Assembly: GCA_013696965.1 (NCBI GenBank)
Contig: JACCXN010000044.1
Span: 70,756-134,755 of the forward strand
Direction: 5' to 3'
Length of the DNA: 64,000 nucleotides
Source: Bacteroidota bacterium
GTDB lineage: Bacteria > Bacteroidota > Bacteroidia > JACCXN01
Position 1 is the first letter of the stretch, and each line of letters begins with the position of its first letter. Positions 55,144 to 62,536 of the stretch are shown piece after piece. The notes beneath the pieces were generated by a model. It searched no databases. It was given only the letters and a program-made list of their open reading frames with translations, and was not told the DNA's origin. Position numbers and translations under genes: made by a program.

Positions 55144-55451
55144 AAATGTACAAATTTTGTCAATTGTAATCTTAATTTCAGACTATTCTGATTAAAAATC
55201 GCAGAAAATGGGGCAGTGGAAATGGCTCTTTTTGTTTTTTTTGCGGGAAAAAATTTATGTGATTTGGCAAAAATAAAATGTGCCATTTCTTGGGATGGCA
55301 ATATTGATTTTTTAGTGCGTGAGGAAAAAAACAAGCAAGAAGCGATGGCATCTCCAGGTGTTGAAAGTTTGCAGAGAAGTTAACAAATGAAAAAGGCAAA
55401 AAAGGCCTGCAAGCCTTTGATACTTTTTGCTCTAAAAGGCTGACGCATAAC

Positions 55452-55697
55452 TGTGCACTTTCTGTTGTGGTTTTTGAGGCCTTTTTTATCTTTTTATTAA
55501 AATAGGTAAATTTTTCCTTATTGAAATTTATCTTCAAAAACTTTGAAATAGTATATGTATTGTTTTGGGTTGGATAAGCTGTTCTTTTTTTGCATTAAAT
55601 TTTTTTCTTCAACTGTATACTATTTTATTCATGCAAATGTTCTTAATTCCCTAGTACTATTGGTTTTTGATTAATCAGGGAGGTAAAACAAATTGCA
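55452..55697. other. AT-rich intergenic stretch
   Basis: Nothing seen except that the hydrolase promoter must lie here. The open frames in 55140-55540 run through the unit 1 right end and have no protein-like features. Confidence 0.5.
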
Positions 55698-56786
55698 ATG
55701 AAATTCATACTCATATTAGTAGCATTATTTACAACTTTTACTTTAATCACTTCATTTTCTCTTCCACCTAAGGAAATAGAATCAAGAATAAACTCACTTG
55801 TAGAAAAGTATTTAAGCAATCCGGAGAATGCCGGGTTGTGTATTGGAGTGGTAAAAGGGGATAAGGAAATGTGTTTTTGTTATGGTCAAAAGAATAAATT
55901 TACGCAAGCAGCTGTTGATTCGAATTCAATATTTGAGATAGGTTCTATTACCAAAATATTTACATCACTTATTCTTGCCCAGGAGGTTGAGCGTGGCAAA
56001 ATGAATTTGAAAGACAAGCTCTCTGATTATTTCCCAGGGGGGTTAATTAGTAAGGATTGCTCGGAAATAAATTTACTGCAGCTTGCCAGTCATTCTTCCG
56101 GCTTACCTCGCCTTGCAGATAATTTCTGGTCATCCGTTGGCGATAAAAAAAATCCCTATTGTGATTATTCGGAAAAGTATTTGCTTAATTATTTAACCCT
56201 TGCCAAGCCTTATTATAAAATTGGAACAAGGTATAATTATTCGAATGTAGGATGTGGCTTGTTGGGATTTGTTTTGTGCAGAAATATGCAGTCCTCTTAT
56301 CAGGAACTGGTAAATGAGAATGTTTGTTCTCCCTTGGGAATGAAGAACACTTCAGTAAATATAAATAACCTTCAACTTTTAAATCTTGCCTCGGGGCATT
56401 CAAAAGGCAGTGTAGTGAAAAACTGGGATTTTCAGGACGCTACGGCAGGGCAGGGGGCATTAAAATCAAATGTACTTGATATGATAAAGTTTATCAGGAA
56501 TAATTTATACCCGGATCAAAGTCCTTTTAATGGGGCAATAAGACAAACTCAACAGATCCATTTCATAGATTCAATGAATGGAATTCAAACTGGCTTAGGG
56601 TGGCATTTAGGCTATTTTTCCAATGAAAAATATTTAGAACATACAGGGGGAACGGGAGGGTACAGGAGTTTTCTTGGAATTATTCCTGAGAGTAAAATAG
56701 GAATTGTTGTGCTTAGCAATTCCGATAATGATGTATCTGTTTTAGGAAAGCAGATATTAAAAGAATTTCATAAGAATACATTTTAG
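55698..56786 (+). CDS. Exported beta-lactamase-fold serine hydrolase (class C/AmpC-like)
   Basis: 362 residues with a signal peptide (residues 1-20, ITSFSLPPK following). The serine nucleophile is in IGSITKIFTSL (S-x-x-K) near residue 78, the Y-x-N motif is YNYSNVG near residue 167, and HTGGTGGYR near residue 322 replaces the KTG triad with H-x-G. This pattern fits the large family of DD-peptidases, esterases and beta-lactamase-like enzymes; real beta-lactamase activity is not implied. It stands alone 185 bp before the repeat-rich lipoprotein. Confidence 0.88.
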   Translation: MKFILILVALFTTFTLITSFSLPPKEIESRINSLVEKYLSNPENAGLCIGVVKGDKEMCFCYGQKNKFTQAAVDSNSIFEIGSITKIFTSLILAQEVERGKMNLKDKLSDYFPGGLISKDCSEINLLQLASHSSGLPRLADNFWSSVGDKKNPYCDYSEKYLLNYLTLAKPYYKIGTRYNYSNVGCGLLGFVLCRNMQSSYQELVNENVCSPLGMKNTSVNINNLQLLNLASGHSKGSVVKNWDFQDATAGQGALKSNVLDMIKFIRNNLYPDQSPFNGAIRQTQQIHFIDSMNGIQTGLGWHLGYFSNEKYLEHTGGTGGYRSFLGIIPESKIGIVVLSNSDNDVSVLGKQILKEFHKNTF

Positions 56787-56970
56787 GGAAAAATTTTCTC
56801 AAAAAGCCTTTTTTTATTTAGCCTCATTTTTTATCACTTATTATATTTCTTTGATAACAGGCATTATTCTATAGAATTATTGGAACTACTAAGAAAGTGA
56901 CTTTCAGCATTGGTATGGTTTTTTGGGGTTAATAATTGTCAGATTAACTTAAATTAAAAATTATATACAT

Positions 56971-57414
56971 ATGAAAAAGTCATTTTTTTTAGCTTCGGTA
57001 ATCGCTATTAGTTTCTTTCTTTATGCCTGTGAACCAGGTGCGAATGATAGAAACGGTGCGCCTGGAGAAGATGAAACAACAACAACAAATGGTTACCAAG
57101 AGGAGCCTAATGGTGCAGTACGCGATAGGACAGATGAAGGTGTAATGCCTGGGGATACCGTGGAAAGATTTGAAGGCACAACGGGTGGATATGGCACCGA
57201 AGGCACAACGGGTGGATCTGGTACCCAAGGCACAACGGGTGGATCTGGTACCCAAGGCACAACTCAAGGAGGAGGAAGCGAAACTGAGGGTTATGGCACT
57301 CCGGAAGGTAGCCAGGGCACAACAGGAGGGCATAGTGGTCATGGTGGAGCCACAGGAGGAGCAACAGGTCAGGATACAATTGGTAGTCAAGGGACAACTG
57401 GAGGAAATAAATAA
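56971..57414 (+). CDS. Lipoprotein with Gly/Thr/Ser-rich tandem repeats
   Basis: 147 residues. The lipobox FLYACEPGAN puts the lipid on Cys20. From about residue 68 the chain is built of near-identical units GTTGGSGTQ, GTTGGYGTE and GTTQGGGSE, with later units such as GSQGTTGG. The units are about nine residues (27 bp) long and the DNA is repetitive too (57170-57270), so the number of copies is likely to vary between strains. No enzymatic domain; it is probably an extended surface or periplasmic stalk. Composition is very unlike its neighbours. Confidence 0.75.
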   Translation: MKKSFFLASVIAISFFLYACEPGANDRNGAPGEDETTTTNGYQEEPNGAVRDRTDEGVMPGDTVERFEGTTGGYGTEGTTGGSGTQGTTGGSGTQGTTQGGGSETEGYGTPEGSQGTTGGHSGHGGATGGATGQDTIGSQGTTGGNK

Positions 57415-57425
57415 TATTTGAATAC

Positions 57426-57470
57426 GTAATCCAGGATTTTTATTTGTTAATATTAAAAGTCCTGGATTAC
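57426..57470 (+). terminator. Terminator-like hairpin after the repeat lipoprotein gene
   Basis: Perfect 11-bp arms GTAATCCAGGA (57426-57436) and TCCTGGATTAC (57460-57470) with a partly paired 23-nt loop. It lies 12 bp past the stop; the T-tract is weak. Confidence 0.65.
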
Positions 57471-57530
57471 TTATTAATAGATTATTGGTAAAAAACAATT
57501 GAATAGACGATTCATTGACTCAGTTGTGAA

Positions 57531-59027
57531 ATGGAAAAAATCAGTACTTGCTTAAAAAACATTTTCACTTTAGAACTTCGCTCTCTTGCGCTTCTTCGCA
57601 TTGGTATGGGAGCAGTAATTCTTCTGGATTTATGTATACGAATTACAGATCTCAGAGCCTTTTATTCAGATGAAGGAGTTCTTCCTCTTGAAACCCTTTT
57701 TTCATACATTTGGAGTTCCTGGGGTATTTCCATTTATACTATTTCCGGGCTTTGGCAAATTCAGGCGTTGCTTTTTATGGTGTCCGCCTTGTTTGCGTTT
57801 TTTTTACTTATAGGGTATAAAACTCAACTCTCCTGTGTTCTTTGTTGGTTTTTCATGCTCTCGTTGCATGCAAGAAACCCATTGATATTGCAAGCAGGGG
57901 ATGATTTGCTTCGACTGGTTCTGTTTTGGGGTATGTTTCTTCCACTGGGTAACTATTATTCTCTTGATTCATTAACAAAACCAGCACCTTTAGCAAAGCA
58001 GGTTTTTAATGTAGCCACGGTGGGTTATTATATCCAGATTTTATCGGTATATTTTTTTGCTGCACTTTTAAAAACCTCCCCTGAATGGAGAAGCGAGGGA
58101 ACGGCAATATACTATGCATTAAGTCTTGACCAAATGGTATTGCCCTTGGGAAAGTTAATTTATCCCTATCCAAATTTATTGAAATGGATGACACATATGG
58201 TATGGTATTTAGAATTGCTTGTTCCTTTTTTATTTTTGATGCCTTATAAAACCTCTTTCTTTCGTAAGGCAGGAATTCTAGGATTAATTTTCCTACACAC
58301 AGGAATAGCACTTACTTTGTTTGTTGGATTGTTTTATATTATTGGAATAGTTACCCTGTTTGGAACAATTCCTAAGGATTGGGCAGTACGAATTGATAAG
58401 AAAATAGTGGGAATCAGGTTGTTTCCTTCCAGCATATTTGAGCAAGGGACTTATGGCATTGGCAAGTATTTTCACTTAAACCGGACTTTAAAAACCCCTT
58501 TGAATATGCCTGCCAAAATATTTTTGGTTCCGCGTAATTTTGTATTATCTTCTGTAATTGCCTATACTTTGTTACTAAATTGGCAAACAACAGAATATAC
58601 TATTAATTATTTGTATCGCTACGATATTGATTTTATTGGACAATTTTTAAGGATAAATCAAAAATGGGGGATGTTTTCACCTGCTGTATTTAAGGAAGAT
58701 GGATGGTATGTTTTAGCAGCCACAACATATAGTGGACATGTTATTGATATTGGAAGGAAAGGAAAAGCAGTGGATTATAAAAAACCTAAGAGCGTAGTTG
58801 CAATAATAAAAAATGACAGGTGGCGTAAATTTATGGAGAACAGTATTGCAGAACGGTATTCCTATATGGGCCCTCTTTATTGCAAGTTTATGTTTAAAAA
58901 ATGGAATGATGCAAATCCAAAAAACAGAATTAAAGATTTACGGATAATATATGTAATGGAAACAACAGGTGCTAATTACCGTAATGAAGAGCCCGTACAT
59001 ATAGAATTAGCTTTTATTTCCGATTAA
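57531..59027 (+). CDS. HTTM-domain membrane protein (gamma-carboxylase-like)
   Basis: 498 residues. The first ~300 contain about eight membrane segments with LLRIGMGAVILLDLCIRITD, DEGVLPLETLFSYIW and NPLILQAGDDLLRLVLFWG, the HTTM (horizontally transferred transmembrane) domain shared with vitamin-K-dependent gamma-glutamyl carboxylase. The C-terminal ~150 residues are soluble and poorly conserved. Bacterial members are of unknown function. It lies 43 bp before the DCC thiol-disulfide gene on the same strand; the two families are frequent neighbours, so a shared redox or carboxylation role is a reasonable guess. Confidence 0.85.
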   Translation: MEKISTCLKNIFTLELRSLALLRIGMGAVILLDLCIRITDLRAFYSDEGVLPLETLFSYIWSSWGISIYTISGLWQIQALLFMVSALFAFFLLIGYKTQLSCVLCWFFMLSLHARNPLILQAGDDLLRLVLFWGMFLPLGNYYSLDSLTKPAPLAKQVFNVATVGYYIQILSVYFFAALLKTSPEWRSEGTAIYYALSLDQMVLPLGKLIYPYPNLLKWMTHMVWYLELLVPFLFLMPYKTSFFRKAGILGLIFLHTGIALTLFVGLFYIIGIVTLFGTIPKDWAVRIDKKIVGIRLFPSSIFEQGTYGIGKYFHLNRTLKTPLNMPAKIFLVPRNFVLSSVIAYTLLLNWQTTEYTINYLYRYDIDFIGQFLRINQKWGMFSPAVFKEDGWYVLAATTYSGHVIDIGRKGKAVDYKKPKSVVAIIKNDRWRKFMENSIAERYSYMGPLYCKFMFKKWNDANPKNRIKDLRIIYVMETTGANYRNEEPVHIELAFISD

Positions 59028-59070
59028 TTTAGTGTAATATGCTGAAAATTTACAAGTTAAAACAAACCGA

Positions 59071-59481
59071 ATGAAAGAGTTAAAAGCACCAGTGATATTG
59101 TATGATGGTGTATGTAACTTTTGCAATGCAATTGTTACTTTTATTATAAAGCACGACAAGGAAAAGAAATTTCTATTTGCTCCTATTCAAAGCAAGCAGG
59201 CAAGGTTGTTGTTGCGAAACCTGGGAGAACCATTTGCAAACCTAAAAACTGTTTACCTTGTTGATTCAGGGCAAATTTACAAGAAATCAGGGGCAGTATT
59301 TAAAATCGTCCAAAAATTACATTACCCCTGGAAATTGTTATCCCTATTCAAAGTGCTGCCACTTGGGTTTACTGATTATTTGTATAGCTTAATTGCAAAA
59401 AACAGATACCATTGGTTTGGCAAAACCAATGAAATAATAAAACCAAATGAAAAAGTAAAGGAAAGGTTCTTAGCAGATTAA
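59071..59481 (+). CDS. DCC-family thiol-disulfide oxidoreductase (DUF393)
   Basis: 136 residues. VILYDGVCNFCNAIVTFIIK near residue 8 contains the DGxCxxC motif that names the family, so two Cys three residues apart form the redox site. FAPIQSKQARLLLRNLG near residue 35 and GAVFKIVQKL near 75 follow in order. No signal peptide, so it probably works at or near the cytoplasmic face of the membrane. Same-strand neighbour of the HTTM gene. Its stop overlaps by 4 bp the stop of a small gene on the other strand. Confidence 0.9.
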   Translation: MKELKAPVILYDGVCNFCNAIVTFIIKHDKEKKFLFAPIQSKQARLLLRNLGEPFANLKTVYLVDSGQIYKKSGAVFKIVQKLHYPWKLLSLFKVLPLGFTDYLYSLIAKNRYHWFGKTNEIIKPNEKVKERFLAD

Positions 59482-59657
59482 TCCACCCTTTGTTTTATAA
59501 GCTTTACTTTGTTTACCCTGAACAAAATTAGAGAACTTATAGCTAGCGTGGCAAGTATTTTAGAAAAAATAAGCAAATGCAAATCAAGATATGTAATCAA
59601 TAAATAAGAAAAGCAAAATAATAAAACAGCAACCAGAGAGATTAAAATTTTTTTCAT
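59478..59657 (-). CDS. 59-residue small membrane protein
   Basis: Read by hand on the minus strand from the ATG at 59657 to the TAA at 59478-59480: MKKILISLVAVLLFCFSYLL, then ITYLDLHLLIFSKILATLAI, then SSLILFRVNKVKLIKQRVD. It has two hydrophobic segments joined by a short turn and a basic tail, a plausible membrane hairpin. Sixty codons without a stop in such AT-rich DNA is suggestive rather than proof. No family known. The stops of this gene and the DCC gene overlap in TTAA. Confidence 0.5.
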   Translation of the reverse strand: MKKILISLVAVLLFCFSYLLITYLDLHLLIFSKILATLAISSLILFRVNKVKLIKQRVD

Positions 59658-59765
59658 GTTCTTTAAATATATTAATTAGAGAATTGAATTTCTTTTACTT
59701 AAAAAGAAGGAATTGGTTTCAATTTTTTTTTTTTACCTTTATGTAAGAAGTTAAAAACAAAATTG

Positions 59766-59773
59766 TATCTTTG
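59766..59773 (+). promoter_or_regulatory. Minus-7 promoter box for tRNA-fMet
   Basis: TATCTTTG matches TAnnTTTG exactly, 34 bp before the tRNA, and is followed by CAGTCC, resembling the CAGCCC after the HU promoter. Confidence 0.6.
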
Positions 59774-59807
59774 CAGTCCAAATAAAAAAAAGCGCAATAA
59801 AATATAT

Positions 59808-59879
<72 letters not shown>

Positions 59880-59887
59880 CTAATAAA

Positions 59888-59920
59888 AAAGCCTTCAAAA
59901 CTATATGTTTTGAAGGCTTT
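59888..59920 (+). terminator. Terminator after tRNA-fMet
   Basis: Perfect 14-bp arms AAAGCCTTCAAAAC (59888-59901) and GTTTTGAAGGCTTT (59907-59920) around a 5-nt loop, 8 bp past the tRNA. Confidence 0.8.
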
Positions 59921-60004
59921 GTAGCTTTGAGGAACAGGAAAGGAAATGGAGATTAATGAATAGGAGTTCTGCTGGATATACTCATCCACCTATGCCAAAA
60001 GAAT

Positions 60005-60214
60005 ATGAAAAACTATGAATCCGATCTAAGTAACCTGCTTGGTATGCCTCAACCCAAAGTAAGAAGGTATTTAAAAGAGTATTGTAATAATCGCCTCGGC
60101 AGAAAACTCTTTAATGACTTACACTTGGGAAAATTCAAAAAAGATAAAGGCTGTAAATTTTTATGTGCTTACATAGTTTTCCGGCTCTTCGAAAACCTCC
60201 ACATTTTTAGTTGA
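60005..60214 (+). CDS. Small hypothetical protein, doubtful
   Basis: 69 residues starting MKNYESDLSNLLGMPQPKVR, with a basic stretch LGKFKKDKGCK. The first 30 residues could be a helix-turn-helix-like pair of helices, but I recognise no family. It sits between the tRNA terminator and the recombinase. Length and composition do not exclude chance. The 240 bp between it and the recombinase hold nothing I can identify. Confidence 0.3.
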   Translation: MKNYESDLSNLLGMPQPKVRRYLKEYCNNRLGRKLFNDLHLGKFKKDKGCKFLCAYIVFRLFENLHIFS

Positions 60215-60457
60215 ATCAGAACATACGGTAATTGTTAGTATTGCCGAATCCGCTGTGATCATCTTTGTTCTATGGCTTTTGAAGCAATATTGAAGGAATC
60301 GTGTGATGATGGGATGGGATTTTCACAATAAAATAAGTGTGCTTAAAATGATCTGGACTTTTTGAAATTGGTGGTAAGGTTATTGTTTATTATTTGTTAA
60401 GGCGAATGATTAGGTTATAGATTGAATTTATTAAATTCATTTTAATGATTATCAATA

Positions 60458-62398
60458 ATGGAACAAGTAATTTTTAAGAAGCTTTTTCACAGGGGGAATT
60501 TTCAAATTGGCATTGTTTTTAGGCGCAATAATGAAATAGTAGAAAAACTAAAAACAATATTTTCACTCTGGAGTAAGACCCACAAATGTTGGTATGTTAA
60601 ATACAGCAAGGAGAATTACCAAAAACTTAAAGTTATATTTAATGATTCAGAAATAACCATTGAAAAACCGGAAGGGACACATACAGTTTTGGAGCCTGGT
60701 TTGGAAACTCACCAAGAAAATGCTCCCATAGAATCCAGCAATGGAATCGCACTTCAGCAGTTAGAAAATGATGAACATAATTCTTTCATAGAGAATGAAG
60801 GTTTAAGGGAAGAGCCTACTAGTTTGAAAGCTACTTCTCCACCAAATGTGTTGGCCAAAGGAATTTTAGATATTCAGGAGTCTGGCTTGGAAAAGGACCA
60901 GGAAAATGCTCCCGTAGAATCCAACAAGGGAATGGCCGTTCAGGAAATTGAAATTGATGGACAAAATAAAGAACAAGCAGGGTTAAAAGCAAAGTTTGAA
61001 GTGCATCCCGATATTGGAAAATATTGGGTGCTGAGTTTGGCTTATTCCAGACCAATAAGCATTGCCATGCTTAAAATCAAGGGTGTTTATTGGAGTAATA
61101 ATTACAAAGTGTATATGATTTTTCGTCATGTAAACGTAAAGAATAAGGTGGAGGCTTTGCTTGGCATAAAAGATCTTTTGCCTAGTAATTACTATGTAAA
61201 TGAACAGAATGACAAATTTACTGCCGGGGAAATAATTATCAGTGTATTTCTAAGTGGAAAAAAATGGATGAAAGTTCAGCTCCCGGAAATTGCTGCCATA
61301 ATTAACCAGGTTAAACGATTACAGGGAAGTAAATATAACATGGATGAAATGGTATATTTGCTTCCCGCGACACCCGGAGTACTTAAAAATTTAGCGATAA
61401 TTGCAGAACAGTTCGGCATCAAAGTTATAAATGAGCTTCCAAATGGATATGCTAATACAAGGAATGAATTAAACATAAAAAGTATTAAACTTCAGGAGGC
61501 CGCAGAAAATTTACGCAAGCAGGTTCCTGCATCGTCAGAGATTTATCTCACTTCAATGCTGGATTATCTATTGGCAAATAATTACAGTCACAATACCATC
61601 CGCGTTTACACATCATCATTTATTCAATTTTTGAGGCATTTTGGCTATAAAAATCCTGATGATTTAAGTCAGAATGATGTAGTAAAATATTTAGGAAAAA
61701 TGATGCTCAAGGGGCTGTCCGCATCTGCGGGTCACTCCCTGGTAAATGCACTGTTGTTTTATTACCGGAATGTATTAAAGCGAGAGCGTTTTGAAATAGA
61801 TTTACCCAGACCAAAAAAAGAAAAAAAACTTCCAGTAGTATTAACTATGGCAGAGTGCTTTAGTGTTTTTGCTGCCATAAAAAATCCTAAACACAAGTTG
61901 TTGTTGCTATTGGCCTATGGAACAGGTTTGCGGTTAAGTGAACTAACGCATTTAAAATGGGAAGACATTTTGTGGGCAGAATATAAAATACACGTAAAAC
62001 AGGCAAAAGGCAAAAAGGATAGAATTGTAGGATTACCACATTCCATCGTTGTTTATTTAGAGCATTATCGATCACTATATCCGAGTGCAATTTGGGTATT
62101 TGAGGGCCAATATAAAGATGAACCGTATAGTTCAAGGAGCGTACAAGCAGTAATGAAAAGAGCCATAACCGAAGCCGGCCTGGAAAAAAATGCCACAGTT
62201 CATACTTTACGGCATAGTTTTGCCACACATTTATTAGAATCCGGAACAGATATTCGATATATACAGCAATTGCTTGGTCACAACAGCATACAAACCACAA
62301 CTATATATACTCATTTAACAAGCAAAGCAGCCAAAAAGATCCAAAGTCCATTAGACAACATGGCACATCAGATAGTAAATAAAAAGAAGCTAGAATAA
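60458..62398 (+). CDS. Tyrosine recombinase with an unusual N-terminus of three repeated domains
   Basis: 646 residues. The last ~300 are a XerC/D-type integrase: a SAM-like core-binding domain (about 355-440, with NNYSHNTIRVYTSSFIQFL) and a catalytic domain with Arg in GTGLRLSELTHLKWED, the box HTLRHSFATHLLE near 582, LLGHNSIQTTTIYTHL and the Tyr nucleophile near 617. The extra domain that marks integron IntI proteins is not present. The first ~330 residues hold three weakly similar alpha/beta units (CWYVKYSKENYQKLK; SNNYKVYMIFRHVN; EMVYLLPATPGVLK) that might be DNA-binding; a HARP-like fold is only a guess. Two linker copies (QENAPIESSNG, QENAPVESNKG) separate the first two. It lies 139 bp before unit 2. 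Confidence 0.88.
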   Translation: MEQVIFKKLFHRGNFQIGIVFRRNNEIVEKLKTIFSLWSKTHKCWYVKYSKENYQKLKVIFNDSEITIEKPEGTHTVLEPGLETHQENAPIESSNGIALQQLENDEHNSFIENEGLREEPTSLKATSPPNVLAKGILDIQESGLEKDQENAPVESNKGMAVQEIEIDGQNKEQAGLKAKFEVHPDIGKYWVLSLAYSRPISIAMLKIKGVYWSNNYKVYMIFRHVNVKNKVEALLGIKDLLPSNYYVNEQNDKFTAGEIIISVFLSGKKWMKVQLPEIAAIINQVKRLQGSKYNMDEMVYLLPATPGVLKNLAIIAEQFGIKVINELPNGYANTRNELNIKSIKLQEAAENLRKQVPASSEIYLTSMLDYLLANNYSHNTIRVYTSSFIQFLRHFGYKNPDDLSQNDVVKYLGKMMLKGLSASAGHSLVNALLFYYRNVLKRERFEIDLPRPKKEKKLPVVLTMAECFSVFAAIKNPKHKLLLLLAYGTGLRLSELTHLKWEDILWAEYKIHVKQAKGKKDRIVGLPHSIVVYLEHYRSLYPSAIWVFEGQYKDEPYSSRSVQAVMKRAITEAGLEKNATVHTLRHSFATHLLESGTDIRYIQQLLGHNSIQTTTIYTHLTSKAAKKIQSPLDNMAHQIVNKKKLE

Positions 62399-62536
62399 TT
62401 AACCCCAATTGTTTAGTAGCTTTAATAAAAACAATTCAAATAAAAATTAATTTACCATTAAATTTTTGCCTAAATTGGCAGAAGCAAAAACAGAAAAACT
62501 TTTAAAAAAGTACTATGTTTATTCCGATATTTAAGA

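Larger units (their letters stand above)
54255..55451. mobile_element. Cassette-like unit 1, carrying mntA and broken hepT
   Basis: Left end GTTATTTGGCCTTA (54255) and right end AGGCTGACGCATAAC (55437-55451) are related to the two ends of the unit at 62537-63875. Left end (54255-54465): ATGAATAGTG, GTGCGTGAGGG, GAAGCTTATTT, CAATTTTTGGTTTGAG. Right end (55207-55451): GAAATGGCTCTTTT, GCGGGAA, GGCAAAAATAAAATGTG, AGTGCGTGAGG. Between them are only mntA and the hepT remnant on the minus strand. Its left end begins one base after the glycosyltransferase stop. Movement is inferred from the shared ends. Confidence 0.65.

Noticed and set aside
55178-55537. 119-residue minus-strand open frame in the unit 1 right end
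   Set aside because: It runs through repeat DNA, has unusual Phe/Pro/Lys composition and no counterpart in unit 2.
56989-57498. 169-residue minus-strand open frame opposite the repeat lipoprotein
   Set aside because: Its Cys/Ser/Thr repeats are just the complement of the GTTGG DNA repeats; the plus-strand frame has the signal peptide and lipobox.
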